A stretch of 64,000 nt of DNA from Pelobates cultripes (GCA_933207985.1 OW240916.1:313295152-313359151), one strand, 5' to 3'; shown: positions 9,028-20,805, counted from the stretch's first letter. A program made the numbers and translations. The notes: a model not told the origin generated them from the sequence alone.

Positions 9028-10470
9028 TTATGTGCCATTTTCCTGGATTCTTCCTTTGTGCCATTTTCCGGGATTCTTCCTTTATGTGCCATTTTCCGGG
9101 ATTCTTCCTTTATGTGCCATTTACCTGGATTCTTCCTTTATGTGCCATTTACATGGATTCTTCCTTTATGTGCCATTTACCTGGATTCTTCCTTTATGTG
9201 CTATTTTCATGGATTCTTCCTTTATGTGCCATTTACCTGGATTCTTCCTTTATGTGCCATTTTCCTGGATTCTTCCTTTATGTGCCATTTTCCTGGATTC
9301 TTCCTTTATGTGCCATTTACCTGGATTCTTCCTTTATGTGCTATTTTCCTGGATTCTTCCTTTATGTGCTATTTTCACGGATTCTTCCTTTATGTGCCAT
9401 TTACCTGGATTCTTCCTTTATGTGCCATTTTCCTGGATTCTTCCTTTATGTGCTATTTTCCTGGATTCTTCCTTTATGTCACATTTTCCTGGATTCTTCC
9501 TTTATGTGCTATTTTCCTGGATTCTTCCTTTATGTGCCATTTCCATGGATTCTTCCTTTATGTGCCATTTTCCTGGATTCTTCCTTTATGTGCTATTTTC
9601 CTGGATTCTTCCTTTATGTCACATTTTCATGGATTCTTCCTTTATGTGCTATTTTCCTGGATTCTTCCTTTATGTGCCATTTTCCTGGATTCTTCCTTTA
9701 TGTGCCATTTTCCTGGATTCTTCCTTTATGTGCCATTTTCCTGGATTCTTCCTTTATGTGCCATTTTCCTGGATTCTTCCTTTATGTGCCATTTTCCTGG
9801 ATTCTTCCTTTATGTGCCATTTTCCTGGATTCTTCCTTTATGTGCTATTTTCCTGGATTCTTCCTTTATGTGCCATTTACCTGGATTCTTCCTTTATGTG
9901 CCATTTTCCTGGATTCTTCCTTTATGTGCCATTTTCCTGGATTCTTCCTTTGTGCCATTTTCCTGGATTCTTCCTTTATGTGCCATTTTCCTGGATTCTT
10001 CCTTTATGTGCCATTTTCCTGGATTCTTCCTTTATGTGCCATTTACCTGGATTCTTCCTTTATGTGCCATTTTCCTGGATTCTTCCTTTATGTGCCATTT
10101 TCCTGGATTCTTCCTTTATGTGCCATTTTCCTGGATTCTTCCTTTATGTGCCATTTTCCTGGATTCTTCCTTTATGTGCTATTTTCCTGGATTCTTCCTT
10201 TATGTGCCATTTTCCTGGATTCTTCCTTTATGTGCCATTTTCCTGGATTCTTCCTTTATGTGCCATTTTCCTGGATTCTTCCTTTGTGCCATTTTCCTGT
10301 GCCATTTTCCTGGATTCTTCCTTTATGTGCCATTTTCCTGGATTCTTCCTTTATGTGCCATTTTCCTGGATTCTTCCTTTATGTGCCATTTACCTGGATT
10401 CTTCCTTTATGTGCCATTTTCATGGATTCTTCCTTTATGTGCCATTTTCATGGATTCTTCCTTTATGTGC
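9028..10470. repeat. 28-bp minisatellite, right part
   Basis: About 51 further copies of the 28-bp unit seen at 1-1045, starting with the duplicated TSD bases at 9028. Some units are 26 bp (near 9056, 9950 and 10284) and there is a partial unit near 10299. Early units carry CCGGG instead of CCTGG. A 13-unit string of variants at about 9396-9755 matches the order at about 57-420. The three open + frames here (up to about 600 codons) are artefacts of the unit lacking stop codons. Confidence 0.97.
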
Positions 10471-10569
10471 TGTTTTCAAGTGTATTGCTAGCCTCTTTGA
10501 ATGGCTTTACTTGAAAGTAAATCATGATATTTCATTTGATATTTCCTGTCCTAATGTGGTTTACACACC

Positions 10570-10732
10570 ACCTCCTATAGACTGTAAGCTTGTTTGAGCA
10601 GGGAACCGATCGTTCCTGTAAGTTTTCTTGTACTTGTCCTATTTATAGTTAAATCCCCCATCTCATAATATTGTAAAATGCTACGGAATCTGTTGGCGCT
10701 ATATAAATGGCAATAATAACAATAATAATGTG
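10570..10732 (+). repeat. L2/CR1-like LINE 3' tail
   Basis: Contains CTGTAAGCTTGTTTGAGCAG, then GGCGCTATATAAAT followed by an AATAAT-type tail. The same combination recurs at 21945-22082. This TATAAATA-plus-microsatellite ending is typical of short 3' fragments of L2/CR1-type LINEs or SINEs carrying that tail. Family assignment is from memory. Confidence 0.55.
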
Positions 10733-10821
10733 TTTCCATAATTCAGTAAATAGTAAAATATACGTACAGCCATTGGCAATCAGTAAAAATACTTGGGCCT
10801 CCATTTAATATTCTTGGATAA

Positions 10822-10956
10822 GCTTTCAAAAAGATCACAATCTGTTAGAAAAAATTGCAAATGATTTCTCTACAAAAATCCACATAGACTTTAACGGCAC
10901 CATATGTAGATAAATAGTTTGAAATTTTTTCCAACAGATTGTGATCATTTGAAAAG
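10822..10956. repeat. Foldback MITE, about 41-bp arms
   Basis: GATCACAATCTGTTAGAAAA near 10833 is repeated in inverted orientation ending at about 10948 (AACAGATTGTGATC). The inverted match extends for about 41 bp with a few mismatches, around a spacer of about 30 bp. It is a short non-autonomous foldback element in the FER intron about 160 bp before exon A. Confidence 0.65.
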
Positions 10957-11116
10957 AGAAAAATTTACACTTTTCTAGTATTTGGGACTTTGTGAAAGAC
11001 TGGTTTTAAATGTGGTTTCATCTAACTCATTTTCACTCACTGTAAGATGTAGTCCATTTGATGTCTTTTTATATTTCATTTTGCTGCGTGTCACTAAATT
11101 GTAGCGTGTCTTGCAG

Positions 11117-11239
11117 GTTAAAAACCGCGTCTGAAGAACTGTCCCAGACACAGCAATCACTACTAAGCAAAGAGGAACAACTGTCTGAGTTGGAAAAGAA
11201 AACTGAAGAATCGGCCAGCCTTTGTGAAAAAAAATCTGA
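11117..11239 (+). CDS. FER: FER exon A: coiled-coil segment
   Basis: A 123-bp exon encoding a heptad-rich, Glu/Lys/Gln-rich stretch (TASEELSQTQQSLLSKEEQ) that matches the FER region leading into the third coiled coil, which mediates FER oligomerisation. The acceptor is TTGCAG|G and the donor is GA|GTGAGT. The first base completes a codon begun in an exon upstream of the window, and the last two bases (GA) are completed by T of the next exon. A stop (TGA) occurs immediately if the donor is read through, which supports this boundary. Confidence 0.93.
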
Positions 11240-11524
11240 GTGAGTTTGTGTATTCTTTATTTTTTTTTTATTATACATTTTTATTCAACATCAGAGCTTC
11301 TGATATTTTCTACATAACTGTGTGCTTTTTAATTTGCTGCCACCAAATGTTAAATCACCACGTGCTTTTACTTTTTAGCCCACTCCGATAGCATTATGTA
11401 CATTTGATTTTCTCAGATCTATGCCTGCCCTCCTATCCCTCAACTCAAAGTGGCCGGGATGGCTGGGCAGTGCAAAGTAGCCTGAACGACTGACAAGCAT
11501 GTACGATTCTGCTTTCCTCCATAG
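11240..11524 (+). other. FER intron A-B (285 bp)
   Basis: A short GT-AG intron with a T-rich tract after the donor. No other feature seen. Confidence 0.85.
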
Positions 11525-11714
11525 TATTGCACTATTACTTGGCCAAAAGCAGACGCTGGAAGAACTCAAGCAGACTATTCAACACCTCAAATGCACGGAG
11601 GCCAAACTGTCTGCTCAGAAGGAGCTGCTCGATCAGAAAGTTAAAGAGAACGAGGGCAAAGAGCCACCTCCCATAGTAAATTATGAAGAGGACGCCCGAT
11701 CAGTCTCCTCAATG
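11525..11714 (+). CDS. FER: FER exon B: end of coiled coil and pre-SH2 linker
   Basis: A 190-bp exon between CTCCATAG and GTGAGT. Its first base completes an Asp codon from exon A, and the frame then reads [16 protein letters not shown] and later [19 protein letters not shown], all strongly conserved in vertebrate FER. The nearby AAAAGCAG at 11545-11552 also looks like an acceptor, but it would break the phase left by exon A and drop conserved residues. The exon ends in phase 0 after the ATG. Confidence 0.95.
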
Positions 11715-12174
11715 GTGAGTTTTTTAAACTGTTTAACAAACACAACACACACAGAACACACACATAATAAATCTGTAACAGTCATTGTACAAGCATTTTC
11801 CTTTCTCTATGCTCTTTGTGTCTTTGTAATAATGCTACCCCTTGCAAATTGTATTATTATACTTTTAATATTATTCCGTTCTTGTGCTGGATCTCTATTT
11901 CCAGGCTCAGCTATTTTGTTCTCCCCTGTCCAGGATGTCTGTGAAGATTATCGTGCTCTACTTAGGAAAGCGTGGTCCCTACTATTTCTTATGTATATCT
12001 AAAAACAACTTTTTAAGGGAACTTTTAAGGGAATCTGTATAAACAAACTATGTGTAGTTCCATTTAAAGCCGCTTTGCCACATGCTTTGTTTTTTGTCTG
12101 TCCCTTTAATTTACCTTGTTTTGACATTCACCTTAGTTGTTTAGTTATAAATAAGAATAAGTTGTGGTTGGAGC
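11715..12174 (+). other. FER intron B-C, first part
   Basis: AT-rich intron sequence with a short ACACA run near 11740-11762. No gene or classifiable repeat seen. Confidence 0.6.
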
Positions 12175-12562
12175 TTAAAGGAACACCTTAAAAAAGTGTT
12201 CCTGACCCTATAATGTTAAAATTCCTAACTGACCCCCTGTCCCCTAAATATAGTAAGATCTTACCTTATTTTCAGCACCGCTTGGGTTCACTGCCTCTGG
12301 CTCCACCCCGATTCATCTCCTTGGCTGACATCAGAAGTGATGATCTCAGCCAATCACAATGCAGAGCGTGGAGACGCAGAATGTCAGTGCTGCACATTGT
12401 GGTTGTCACAGAAGTGGCCACTAGAGGTGTTCATTGGCTGCAATTGCCTTTTCTCTGAAAAGGCAGGCAGTATTTACAACAAAAAGCCTGCAGGGTCATG
12501 GTATAGACATCAGAACATCTACATTTTGCTGTAGTTGTTCTGGTGTCGATAGTGTCCCTTAA
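12175..12562 (-). mobile_element. TTAA-flanked MITE, family A
   Basis: A 388-bp element bounded by TTAA on both sides, reading AAAGGAACAC at the left end and AGTGTCCCT at the right. It has GTAGTTGTTCTGGTG near the right end and CCTGACCCTATA near the left, the same subterminal signature as the copies at 45831, 46450 and 60090. TTAA target sites are characteristic of piggyBac-type transposition. No coding capacity; orientation is taken from the CACCAGAAC end. Confidence 0.75.
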
Positions 12563-14530
12563 AGCAAAGTTCCATTTCCATTCCTCAGCTAATTTACCTA
12601 CAATTCTTCAGTCAAAAGAATCCCACAGAAAGTCAAACTGCAGACATAGACAGAGGAGAAGAAAGTGAAGGCACCCAGGTATGACGACTTGGCACAGATA
12701 CATTTTATATAAGTAAAGGGAAACTGAAAGAAAAATCAAGCATTGGCAGTGTTCCTTTAAGTTTGAGCATGCACATTGTAAACAAAATGTTACAATACCA
12801 TATATAGTTGTGTTAAATGTATTCAATTATTAGTGATTATCCTTGCAACAGTCTGAACCTCCTCAGGTCTTGTTTTAAGTCTGGCCCTTGGTAGTGTATT
12901 TTATTATCAGATTGTCTTCATGGAAAAATGGATTCCTTGCTTATTATCCATATATGTATTCCTGAGCTAAAATATTTTTTGGAGAATTTCCATCGTTCAC
13001 CATTAGATGGAGATCTTTGTCTGAAAATGAATATTGCTGCAAAGCTAAGCAATTTGTTTGTGTTCCTGTGTGCATGTTTCATTAATTCTTTAAAGGCTAT
13101 TGTTGTGTTTCCGATTCATACTTCATTCATGATAGAGCTATAATGTTGTATGCGCTTCTGAACTGACGTGCACTAAATATATTGTATTGGTTCAATCAGT
13201 ATTTTCCTGTCATTTTCATCCACCTCCATAATATCATCGACTTTGGGCCAGCCTGGCAGCCTTCATTTTCACATTTTACCTCCTCACTTGACTTCACTTC
13301 CATTTCTACCACGTTTTACTGGCTGTAAAAAGGGATGAGATAAAGAATGGCATAGAGAGCTGCCGAAGGGAAGAAAAATAAAAAGGAATGGCTATAAATA
13401 AAATTTACAGGATTTAATCAACATAAGTTGCTCACCATCTTATTTCATTTTTTAAAATGTTTGCCAAAATAAAAGCTCTTGCCATAAACAGGCTGGTGCT
13501 TCTCACCGTTGACAAATAAATGCAATATCTGGACCTTTCAAAAAGCTATTGCATTGATGGGAGGGAAATGACAGAGAATAGTTTGTGGCAAGTGCTGATA
13601 TCCAGAAAGCCTTTTACATTGGAATGTAAAGTGAAAATGTATATTCTTTTCATGTAAATGGCATTCCTTTATATTTATTAAAATATTTTCTGCATTCTTA
13701 TTCTGTGGAATGTGGTTCCTTAACACAGAAATGTAAAAAGCTTAAATTAAAAAATTGTTATATAGAAGGCCATATAGTCAGGCTTACTTAAAGATAAATG
13801 CTTAAAGCAAAAAACACACAAAGATTTACAAAGCTTTGTAACATCTTTTTGTATTGTTTTAGTTACTTCTTGTATTAAACCCAAATTTTAGAAATGCTGT
13901 ATGTTTTCATGCATTTAACAGTATGTACCAATGTATTTAAAGGGACATGCATCACTGCAAGAAAATTGTCTCATTCATAAGCTTTTCACTTTGAATCAGA
14001 CATTTGTCGCATTCTGCATCCAGAAAAAGCCGAGTATATATGTAGTTTATGGTAAATTTCCTTTATGTGCTCAAGATGTCTTTGATTGCATCCCTAAACA
14101 GCAGAAACTGTGACTATAAAGGAGATCTATTATCCTAAAAGTAATTTCGTGCCTTTCACCACACATTTAGCAAATCCCTTCTGAATAGTCCATAGCTTCA
14201 CCTCTCTCCTTGATTACCTACCCACTGTGTATACAATGTTACATAATGGTAATCTGCCATAAAATTGGCCATTTTCTACCATTCTTCACTGAAACAGTGT
14301 TTCCAGAATTATAAATGGAAGTGATTTTCATCTGCGCAGCCTGTATAGCGCTTTTTGATCTATCCGGGAATTTCTGTGTTGCTATCTCGAGTGACTTTAA
14401 AATATATGTTGATAAAAGTGCATGCAATATAGTTTTCCATGTTAGTGATTGTAGGAAGACGAAAAAAAAATAAATATATAACAGGTGAACATTTAGTGAG
14501 CTCTGTCTGTCTACTCTAGGTCTACACATC
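12563..14530 (+). other. FER intron B-C, AT-rich, unclassified
   Basis: About 2 kb of AT-rich intron. Short open frames on both strands (the longest about 96 codons) match nothing I recognise. No exon-like segment with FER similarity seen. Confidence 0.5.
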
Positions 14531-14534
14531 GCAT

Positions 14535-14640
14535 ATGTCTATTATTATTATTATTGATATTCCTATCTTTATATATGAAGCGCAACATAATCAACAGCGC
14601 TGTATACAAATGGTCAAAGACATCGACAACAGCTTATGAT
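14535..14640 (-). repeat. L2/CR1-like LINE tail fragment (reverse orientation)
   Basis: Begins with an ATT microsatellite, then TTTATATATGAAGCGC and CAGCGCTGTATACAAA. This is the reverse-complement pattern of the tails at 10570 and 21945. Confidence 0.5.
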
Positions 14641-15602
14641 CTCAGTTCTATTTTGAGAAATTAAAAAATAAATAATTTAAAAAAGACATTTAATTGATTA
14701 AAACTGTAAAGGAAAGTTTTTATGTAAATAAAATATAATAATCTCATAAAATACATTAAATTCAACTGAATGATCATTGTAAATCAATATGATTTGGAAT
14801 AGGGAGGTCTGCTATCAGATCCCTCTCCTCCAGCAATATAGAGCTGGTACTCACCTGTATATATGGGGTATGTGCGTATAACTGACATTTTTCTTTTGTC
14901 AGCAATTTGGTAAATGACTTTAATCCCGAGTTACTTTAATGTGGTATCATGTAAATAGGGATATCACGTCACAGCATTGTCACCACTAATTCCGTTATCT
15001 TATTCACAGTTCATTTAAAACCATGTTTCTCAGTTGAAGTAATTTCCTTAAGTTTATGGCGTTTAGAAGACATTGTTAGTAGAGACTGGTGGATTCTTTG
15101 CTATGAAGACTGGCAATGTCCTATGTCAGTTGTTCATTTAATTTTAATCACAGTATTGCAAATATCACTGATTTCTGTATTGTTTGTAGAGTTATTATAA
15201 TAAGTGTTAATGTTTGTTCTTGCTTCATCCCCTATATTTACTGGAACATTGTTCTTTCTGCATTATTTAAGGATTTATGTGGTGCTTTGTCTAGTGTAAA
15301 TGTGTTTTAGACATGGGTATGTGTTAGTAACTTAATGACTGTACTCTCATTTCTACAGTAATCAGTGTGGTTACATGTAGATTACTGTGATGTACTTCAT
15401 ATCTTTGGATTCTGTGTTTCAATCGGAATATCCCTACCTTCATCAGATTTCAGGATTATTCACTAGAGTGAAAATTCAAATGATGCTATTAGTGGCAGAA
15501 GGGATTCAGGTATTTAAAGAGAATCTATGATTTTAAATTAACATTTCAGTCAGATATAGGTTTGTAGTATTCTAGCCACCTGACTTTGTTCATGTTTTAA
15601 AA
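14641..15602 (+). other. FER intron B-C, unclassified
   Basis: AT-rich sequence without a recognisable gene or repeat boundary. Confidence 0.5.
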
Positions 15603-16053
15603 TTAAAAGGACACTATAGTAGCCAGAACAGCTTCATCTTTTTTTTCTTTCAATAAACCGTTTTTTTAGAGAAAATTCAGTGTTTACATTACAGCCTAAG
15701 GATACCTCCATTGGCCACTCCTCAGATGGCTTCTAGAAGTGCTTCCTGGAGCAGTGCTGCACATTGTTCAGCGTCTCCGAGGAGATGCTGATTGGCCAGA
15801 GGTGTGTTTGACTTGTGCTGGCTCTGCCCCTGATCTGCCTCCTTGACCGTTTCAGCCAATTCTATGGTTTATCTCTGCATTGTGATTGGCAGAGATAAAC
15901 ACTTATAATGATGCCATCCAAGCAGGCAGATCTGGGGCAGAGCCAGCAGCAGCAGACTGAAATAAAATTATGATATTAGTATATTTAGGGGGGAACGGAA
16001 GTGGGGGGCTAGATGGTGGTTTTAACATTATAAGGTTAGGAATGCATCTTTAA
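15603..16053 (+). mobile_element. TTAA-flanked MITE, family A
   Basis: A 451-bp copy. The left end is TTAA followed by AAGGACACTATAGT and AGCCAGAACAGCTTCAT. The body shares the ACATTACAGCCTAAGG-type segment and the 'TGGCTCTGCCCC' segments with the other family A copies. The right end degrades to GGAATGCATC before TTAA. Confidence 0.7.
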
Positions 16054-16946
16054 GTGTTTCTTCCCTTACTAATATCAAAAGCTCATATTTTAGTTAATTT
16101 CCATTACCCCTGTCACCTGCTGAGACCATAAGTCATGTTTCAGTGATTGTTACACTTGTAGGACACACCTCTACTGCATACCTCTGTTTGGGAAGCACAG
16201 ACTTGCCCCCAACTTTTTGTTGGCTTTGTGTAAATACAATTTATTTGTTTTCTCTCTTGATTCTCAGATTGCCTGTCCAAAGCTGCCGCCATAAATAATA
16301 CTGTTTTAGATACCAAAGAAAACTTTGATTATTTGTCCATCTACTCCTTTCTAAATTGATTGTGCGCATGTCTTCTGGAAGTAAATCACACCGGACACAT
16401 TGCAGGTTTATGAAGAACTCCAGAGTGGCCTTTATTCCAGGGGATGCAATTCCCTTTTAAAGCAGAAATACGTCATGTACAGAGTCACAGTTAACATACA
16501 GTATACATTCATCAATTGGTTAACTAAGAGGTCTTGTCTAAACCCCCCTACAGGATGTAGTGTCGTCATTACAGAGTTCTCCCACCCATATTTCGGCTCC
16601 ATCTTGGATACACGATGGGAGGGGGAAGTGAGTAGTAGTTACTTTAACAGTGATTCTCCATTCTGTTACACGTGGCACATAGCTGTTACTTTGCACAAAG
16701 GAAGTGGGGGAGGAGTTTAATAAAGGAAGCTGTTCTTTTAACACAGGAATTTGTTACATGAGGCTTGCTCGATGGGAAGGGGGGAGGCTAGCAGGATGGG
16801 AGGAATTTGCAGAGAAAATAGTGACTGCAAAATAAAATAGTGACTGCAAAATAGTGGCCACCATTTCCTGTATCAGAGGCACATGGTGAGAACAATGGAT
16901 GAAGCACATGGTGAGAACAATGGGTGGCGGCCATTTTAACTCACAG
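16054..16946. repeat. Unclassified repeat-like sequence, possible minus-strand LTR
   Basis: From about 16370 the sequence becomes GC-richer than its surroundings. It carries a 26-27-bp direct duplication (GCACATGGTGAGAACAATGG at about 16879 and 16905) and a duplicated AATAGTGACTGCAAAATA near 16828. Read on the minus strand, GAATAAAGGCCACTCTGGAG near 16420-16440 resembles the poly-A and R region of an LTR. I could not find matching termini. Confidence 0.35.
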
Positions 16947-16950
16947 GCAC

Positions 16951-17673
16951 TGTTTGGACTTTTCTACACGGTGCCATCTCGCCGGTATTTGGTGCACAAA
17001 GGCATCGTGCAGTAGTTTTAAACTATACAACAGGGGACACATTATACAGTAATTATTTTTCATATAGCCTGTATATGTTCTGCGGAATCTGCATTAAACT
17101 GTATCTTCCAAAGTACTGAACGGATCTGGGTGAATTTTGGATATGTGGTTCACCCAGATCCCCCAGTTCCGAGGATTTACTTTTATGGGGTTATTGCATG
17201 TTTTGGAGTCTCTGATATGTTTTATAATACTGTATTTCTCTGCCTGTGATAATTATATTAACCATTGTGTTCAGTAATCATATCACAGGCAGTGGGGAGG
17301 ATTTTGTGTGGGAGTGTCTGTGTGTATTGTGCTGATTGATTGGTTGTATTTCAAAACCCTGTGGGCAGTACTATGTTTGTAGATTGTGAATAAAAGAGGC
17401 TGTATGTGCCAGTACAGGCAGTTCTGCTTGACCTCAAAACGAAGTGTTGTCTCGTTATTGGGGGAATTGGATTGTATGCTGATTGCCTGGAGTGTAAGCT
17501 GATTGTATGCTTTTCCTGTTCAGCTGCTTACAGCATTCATATGCTTGAGAGCATTCGTATGCTTCTCCGGTTCGGTGGTTGTGGTGTCTGCTGCAGTGCT
17601 TGGAGTCCTCAGGAAGCACTAGGAGCATCCTTCAACGGAGGTACCCAGTCGGGGTGCCAGGTGATCCGTTACA
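16951..17673 (+). mobile_element. Probable solo LTR of an endogenous retrovirus-like element
   Basis: 723 bp starting TGTTTGG and ending GTTACA, flanked on both sides by GCAC (16947-16950 and 17674-17677), as expected for a 4-bp retroviral target duplication. It contains AATAAAAGAGG at 17389 in the last third. No gag, pol or env open frame lies on either side, so it would be a solo LTR. TG...CA ends plus a 4-bp repeat can arise by chance, so this is a moderate call. Confidence 0.5.
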
Positions 17674-17677
17674 GCAC

Positions 17678-18917
17678 TCACAAAAGTATATTGATTGATT
17701 GTGAGTGCAACCTTAAACACTAGTATATTGGTGTAATTAACTTTACTACTCTGAGTTTTATTTTATTTTACTGTAGATGCTTTCTATATACGTAGTTTTT
17801 ATTGTAAGGATAGGTAAAATACGTATAGGTAAAATAATTCAATACATTCACACTGTGTGTCTTTCCACGTGATTTGAAGGGTGATAAAATCTATATTGTA
17901 TATTTCTTGACCATATGTGCATTCATTTGTTCGTTGAGTTGCTGCCATGTTACTGGTTGATTATATATTTTCATAAACAAATATATGTAACTAATAAAGG
18001 AGAGAGTGTGTGTGTTTAGATTTCACTTAAAAGCTCAGAAAACTATACTTTGAATTACTTGGTTTGTGAAGTACTTACCTTAGTCTAACTTTATTAACAG
18101 TAAATTATATAACTTTTCCAATGTGTCATAATAATTATTTTGTGTAAATTTGTAATGTTTGTCACTAGGTCATTAAAGTTGTTTTGCCCATGTTGTTTGT
18201 TGAGTTGTAAGGTCACGTGCAATGACCCATTGAAAATTTGTTCACTTTGCTTTGCCCGTGTTTGTCTGTCTCGATGTCGGTCAATCGATCTCATTTTGTT
18301 ATAGTAAAATATATGCTGAAAAAGAGCCATGCAACCAATTCCGCGGTTAATTGGTGTCAGAAGAATCAATTGTGTTGAATGGAATATATTAAAAAGCTGC
18401 GAGAACCAATATTTAAACGTTTGAGGCCATAGCTGTAAGAGACAGGCATCAATGGGTACCTCGATCTTTCATTCCATCGTTTTATTTCTTTTGTCATCAA
18501 CTGGGCACTCTTAGAACTGATTGCAACACGCTCTTAATTAGTGTTCTGTTGCAGAATTCTCAATTAATTCCATTGGGCTTGATTTTATTTGTACTGAATC
18601 ATCAGCAGATAAAAGGGCTTCAATATTCTTGTCAAATAAGCCATGTCTTGCGATGTGTACCGTGATGCCACTATTGTACTCGGGGCATTTAAGTGAACAC
18701 AAAGTATTTTCTTTTCTTTTTTTTCTGCAGGATTAGAACATTCACAGCTGTTTTGGTAAAAACTGGCGTCTACCCTGGGGAGTCTATTTTCTACAATTAT
18801 GTAACGTGCAAATTTAAGAAACATTATACTTTTGGAATTGTAATTCCCATTTTATACATATAAAGTCGTTATCTAAAACATGAGGTTTCCCCAGAATTAT
18901 GACGAATTAATCTGTGA
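17678..18917 (+). other. FER intron B-C, unclassified
   Basis: AT-rich intron. No gene recognised. The last 8 bp (ATCTGTGA, 18910-18917) are the target duplication of the following hAT element. Confidence 0.5.
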
Positions 18918-19064
18918 TAGGGATCGACCGATATTATCGGCTTTACCGACATTATCGCCTGTTATCCTGTATTTTCAACAATATCGGTATCGGCCAATAA
19001 AGGTACAGATATTGCAGATAATACATAACAAGACCGCCAGGCCCATTACAAGCCCGGCGGTCCT

Positions 19065-19266
19065 GGAGGGGCTGGCAGCAAGCTGTGACTTACCTTCCCA
19101 GCAGCTCCTCCAGCTCCCTGTGTAAATCTTGCGAGACCCGCAGCCGCCAGTGCGTTGCCACGAGTTTCCATGGCAACGCTCTGCGCGGCACGCAGGACAC
19201 AAGTTTTACACAGGGAGCTGGAGGAGCTGCTGGGAAGGTAAGTCACAGCTTGCTGCCGGCCCCTCC
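19065..19266. repeat. 62-bp inverted repeat inside the hAT element
   Basis: Arms 19065-19126 and 19205-19266 are complementary over 62 bp with one mismatch seen, around a 78-bp spacer. The arms run from GGAGGGGCTGGCAGC to CCCTGTGTAAA. The spacer has its own small inverted segment (GCGTTGCCA / TGGCAACGC). Confidence 0.9.
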
Positions 19267-19659
19267 ACTGCTCAACCCATACCACTGGACCACCAGTGAA
19301 TGCAATAGCCTAGTAATTAATAAAAGTAATAGTAAAATAAAATACCTGCACTTGGTGACTATTGTTGTGCCTTGATAGCATGTACAAATAGACACATTCA
19401 TTCTAAGGTCAAACAAAAGTTGAAAGTAAACAGCTTCACACACTGTAAAGTGCTAAGCCAATATGAAATAATAGTGAGAAAAGCCCTTATAATTCGCACA
19501 GGACTCTCAAAGCACAGTCTGCTACATTAAACATAACCCAACATTAACCCTATAATAAACAATAATGGGTCAAGTAAATCACAAACAAGCAGGGAGGAGT
19601 GACAAAAAAGAAAACCATATAAATATTAAAAATAAAATTAAAATAAAAAATGCCTTCAA

Positions 19660-20400
19660 AAACACACACTCTGCATTATATACACACACAACACACTACA
19701 CACACACACACACACACTCTCTGCATTCATTATATACACACTACACACACACACACACACACTCTGCATTCATTATATACACACTACACACACACACACA
19801 CACTCTGCATTCATTATACACTCACACACACACTCTGCATTCATTATACACTCACACACACACTCTGCATTCATTATATACACACACTGCATTCATTATA
19901 TACACACACACATCATTCATTATATACACACACTACACACACACTGCATTCATTATATACACACACTGCATTCATTGTATACACTCACTACACACACACT
20001 GCATTCATTATATACACACATACACTCTGCATTCATTATATACACACACTATACAAACACACTGCATTCACTATACACACTACACACTGCATTCACTTAA
20101 CACACTACACACTGCATTCACTTAACACACCGCACACTATATTCACTATACATACACTACACAAACACACACACTCTGCATTCATTATATACACACTACA
20201 CAAACACACCCTGCATTCATTATATACACACTACACAAACTCACCCTGCATTAACTATGCACACTACACAAACACACCCTGCATTCATTATATACACACT
20301 ACACAAACACACCCTGCATTCATTATATACACACTACACAAACACACCCTGCATTCATTATATGCACACTACACAAATACACACCACTCCCCTGTCTAAA
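19660..20400. repeat. ACACTGCATTCATTATATAC tandem array in hAT element
   Basis: Irregular tandem copies of a roughly 30-40-bp unit made of CTGCATTCATTATATACA plus variable CA and ACTACACAA runs. The His/Thr/Leu-rich open frames through it are translation of this repeat. The same array, with a different copy number, is in the sister element at 38140-38960. Confidence 0.9.
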
Positions 20401-20606
20401 CACACTGCATCCACTCCATGTGGCCTGTATATTTTGTGCATTTACCTTTAGAAAAAGTTGATTTTTTCAAAATGGTAAATGTACAGAATATCGGCAAGTT
20501 ATCGGCTATCGGCCTGAAAGTTTATATATTATCGGTATCGGTATCGGCTCTAAAAAATCAATATCGGTCGATCCCTAATCTGTGATGTAATTTTACGTAA
20601 CTTTAT

Positions 20607-20730
20607 TAGTTGTATAAAACTTTATTTTAAGCTAAACTGAAAATGTTTAATATATATGTGTGTGTGTGTGTGTTTTATATTTTAAGATTTTTTTGTTTAG
20701 TTTTAGTTAAAATAAAGTTTTATACAACTA
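20607..20730. repeat. Foldback repeat next to hAT element
   Basis: TAGTTGTATAAAACTTTATT at 20607 recurs inverted, ending at about 20730 (AATAAAGTTTTATACAACTA). The arms are roughly 35 bp, and the centre contains a TG dinucleotide run. Confidence 0.65.
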
Positions 20731-20754
20731 GTACAGATAAGTTAGTTACCTTTA

Positions 20755-20771
20755 GAATATATATATATATA

Positions 20772-20805
<34 letters not shown>

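Larger units (their letters stand above)
18918..20577. mobile_element. hAT non-autonomous transposon with internal palindrome and tandem array
   Basis: 1,660 bp with inverted termini TAGGGATCGACCGATATT at the left and the complementary AATATCGGTCGATCCCTA at the right, flanked by the perfect 8-bp duplication ATCTGTGA (18910-18917 and 20578-20585). Terminal repeats beginning TAGGG with an 8-bp TSD point to the hAT superfamily. The interior holds a 62-bp-arm palindrome (19065-19266) and a CA-rich tandem array (19660-20400), with no transposase frame. A diverged sister copy lies at 37495-39202. Confidence 0.88.

Noticed and set aside
8798..10597. A 599-codon + strand open frame
   Set aside because: It fuses the antisense of the LINE 5' end to the minisatellite and crosses the insertion junction, so it cannot be an evolved gene.
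11545..11553. Alternative acceptor for FER exon B at AAAAGCAG
   Set aside because: It breaks the reading phase left by exon A and would remove residues conserved in FER; CTCCATAG at 11517-11524 fits both.
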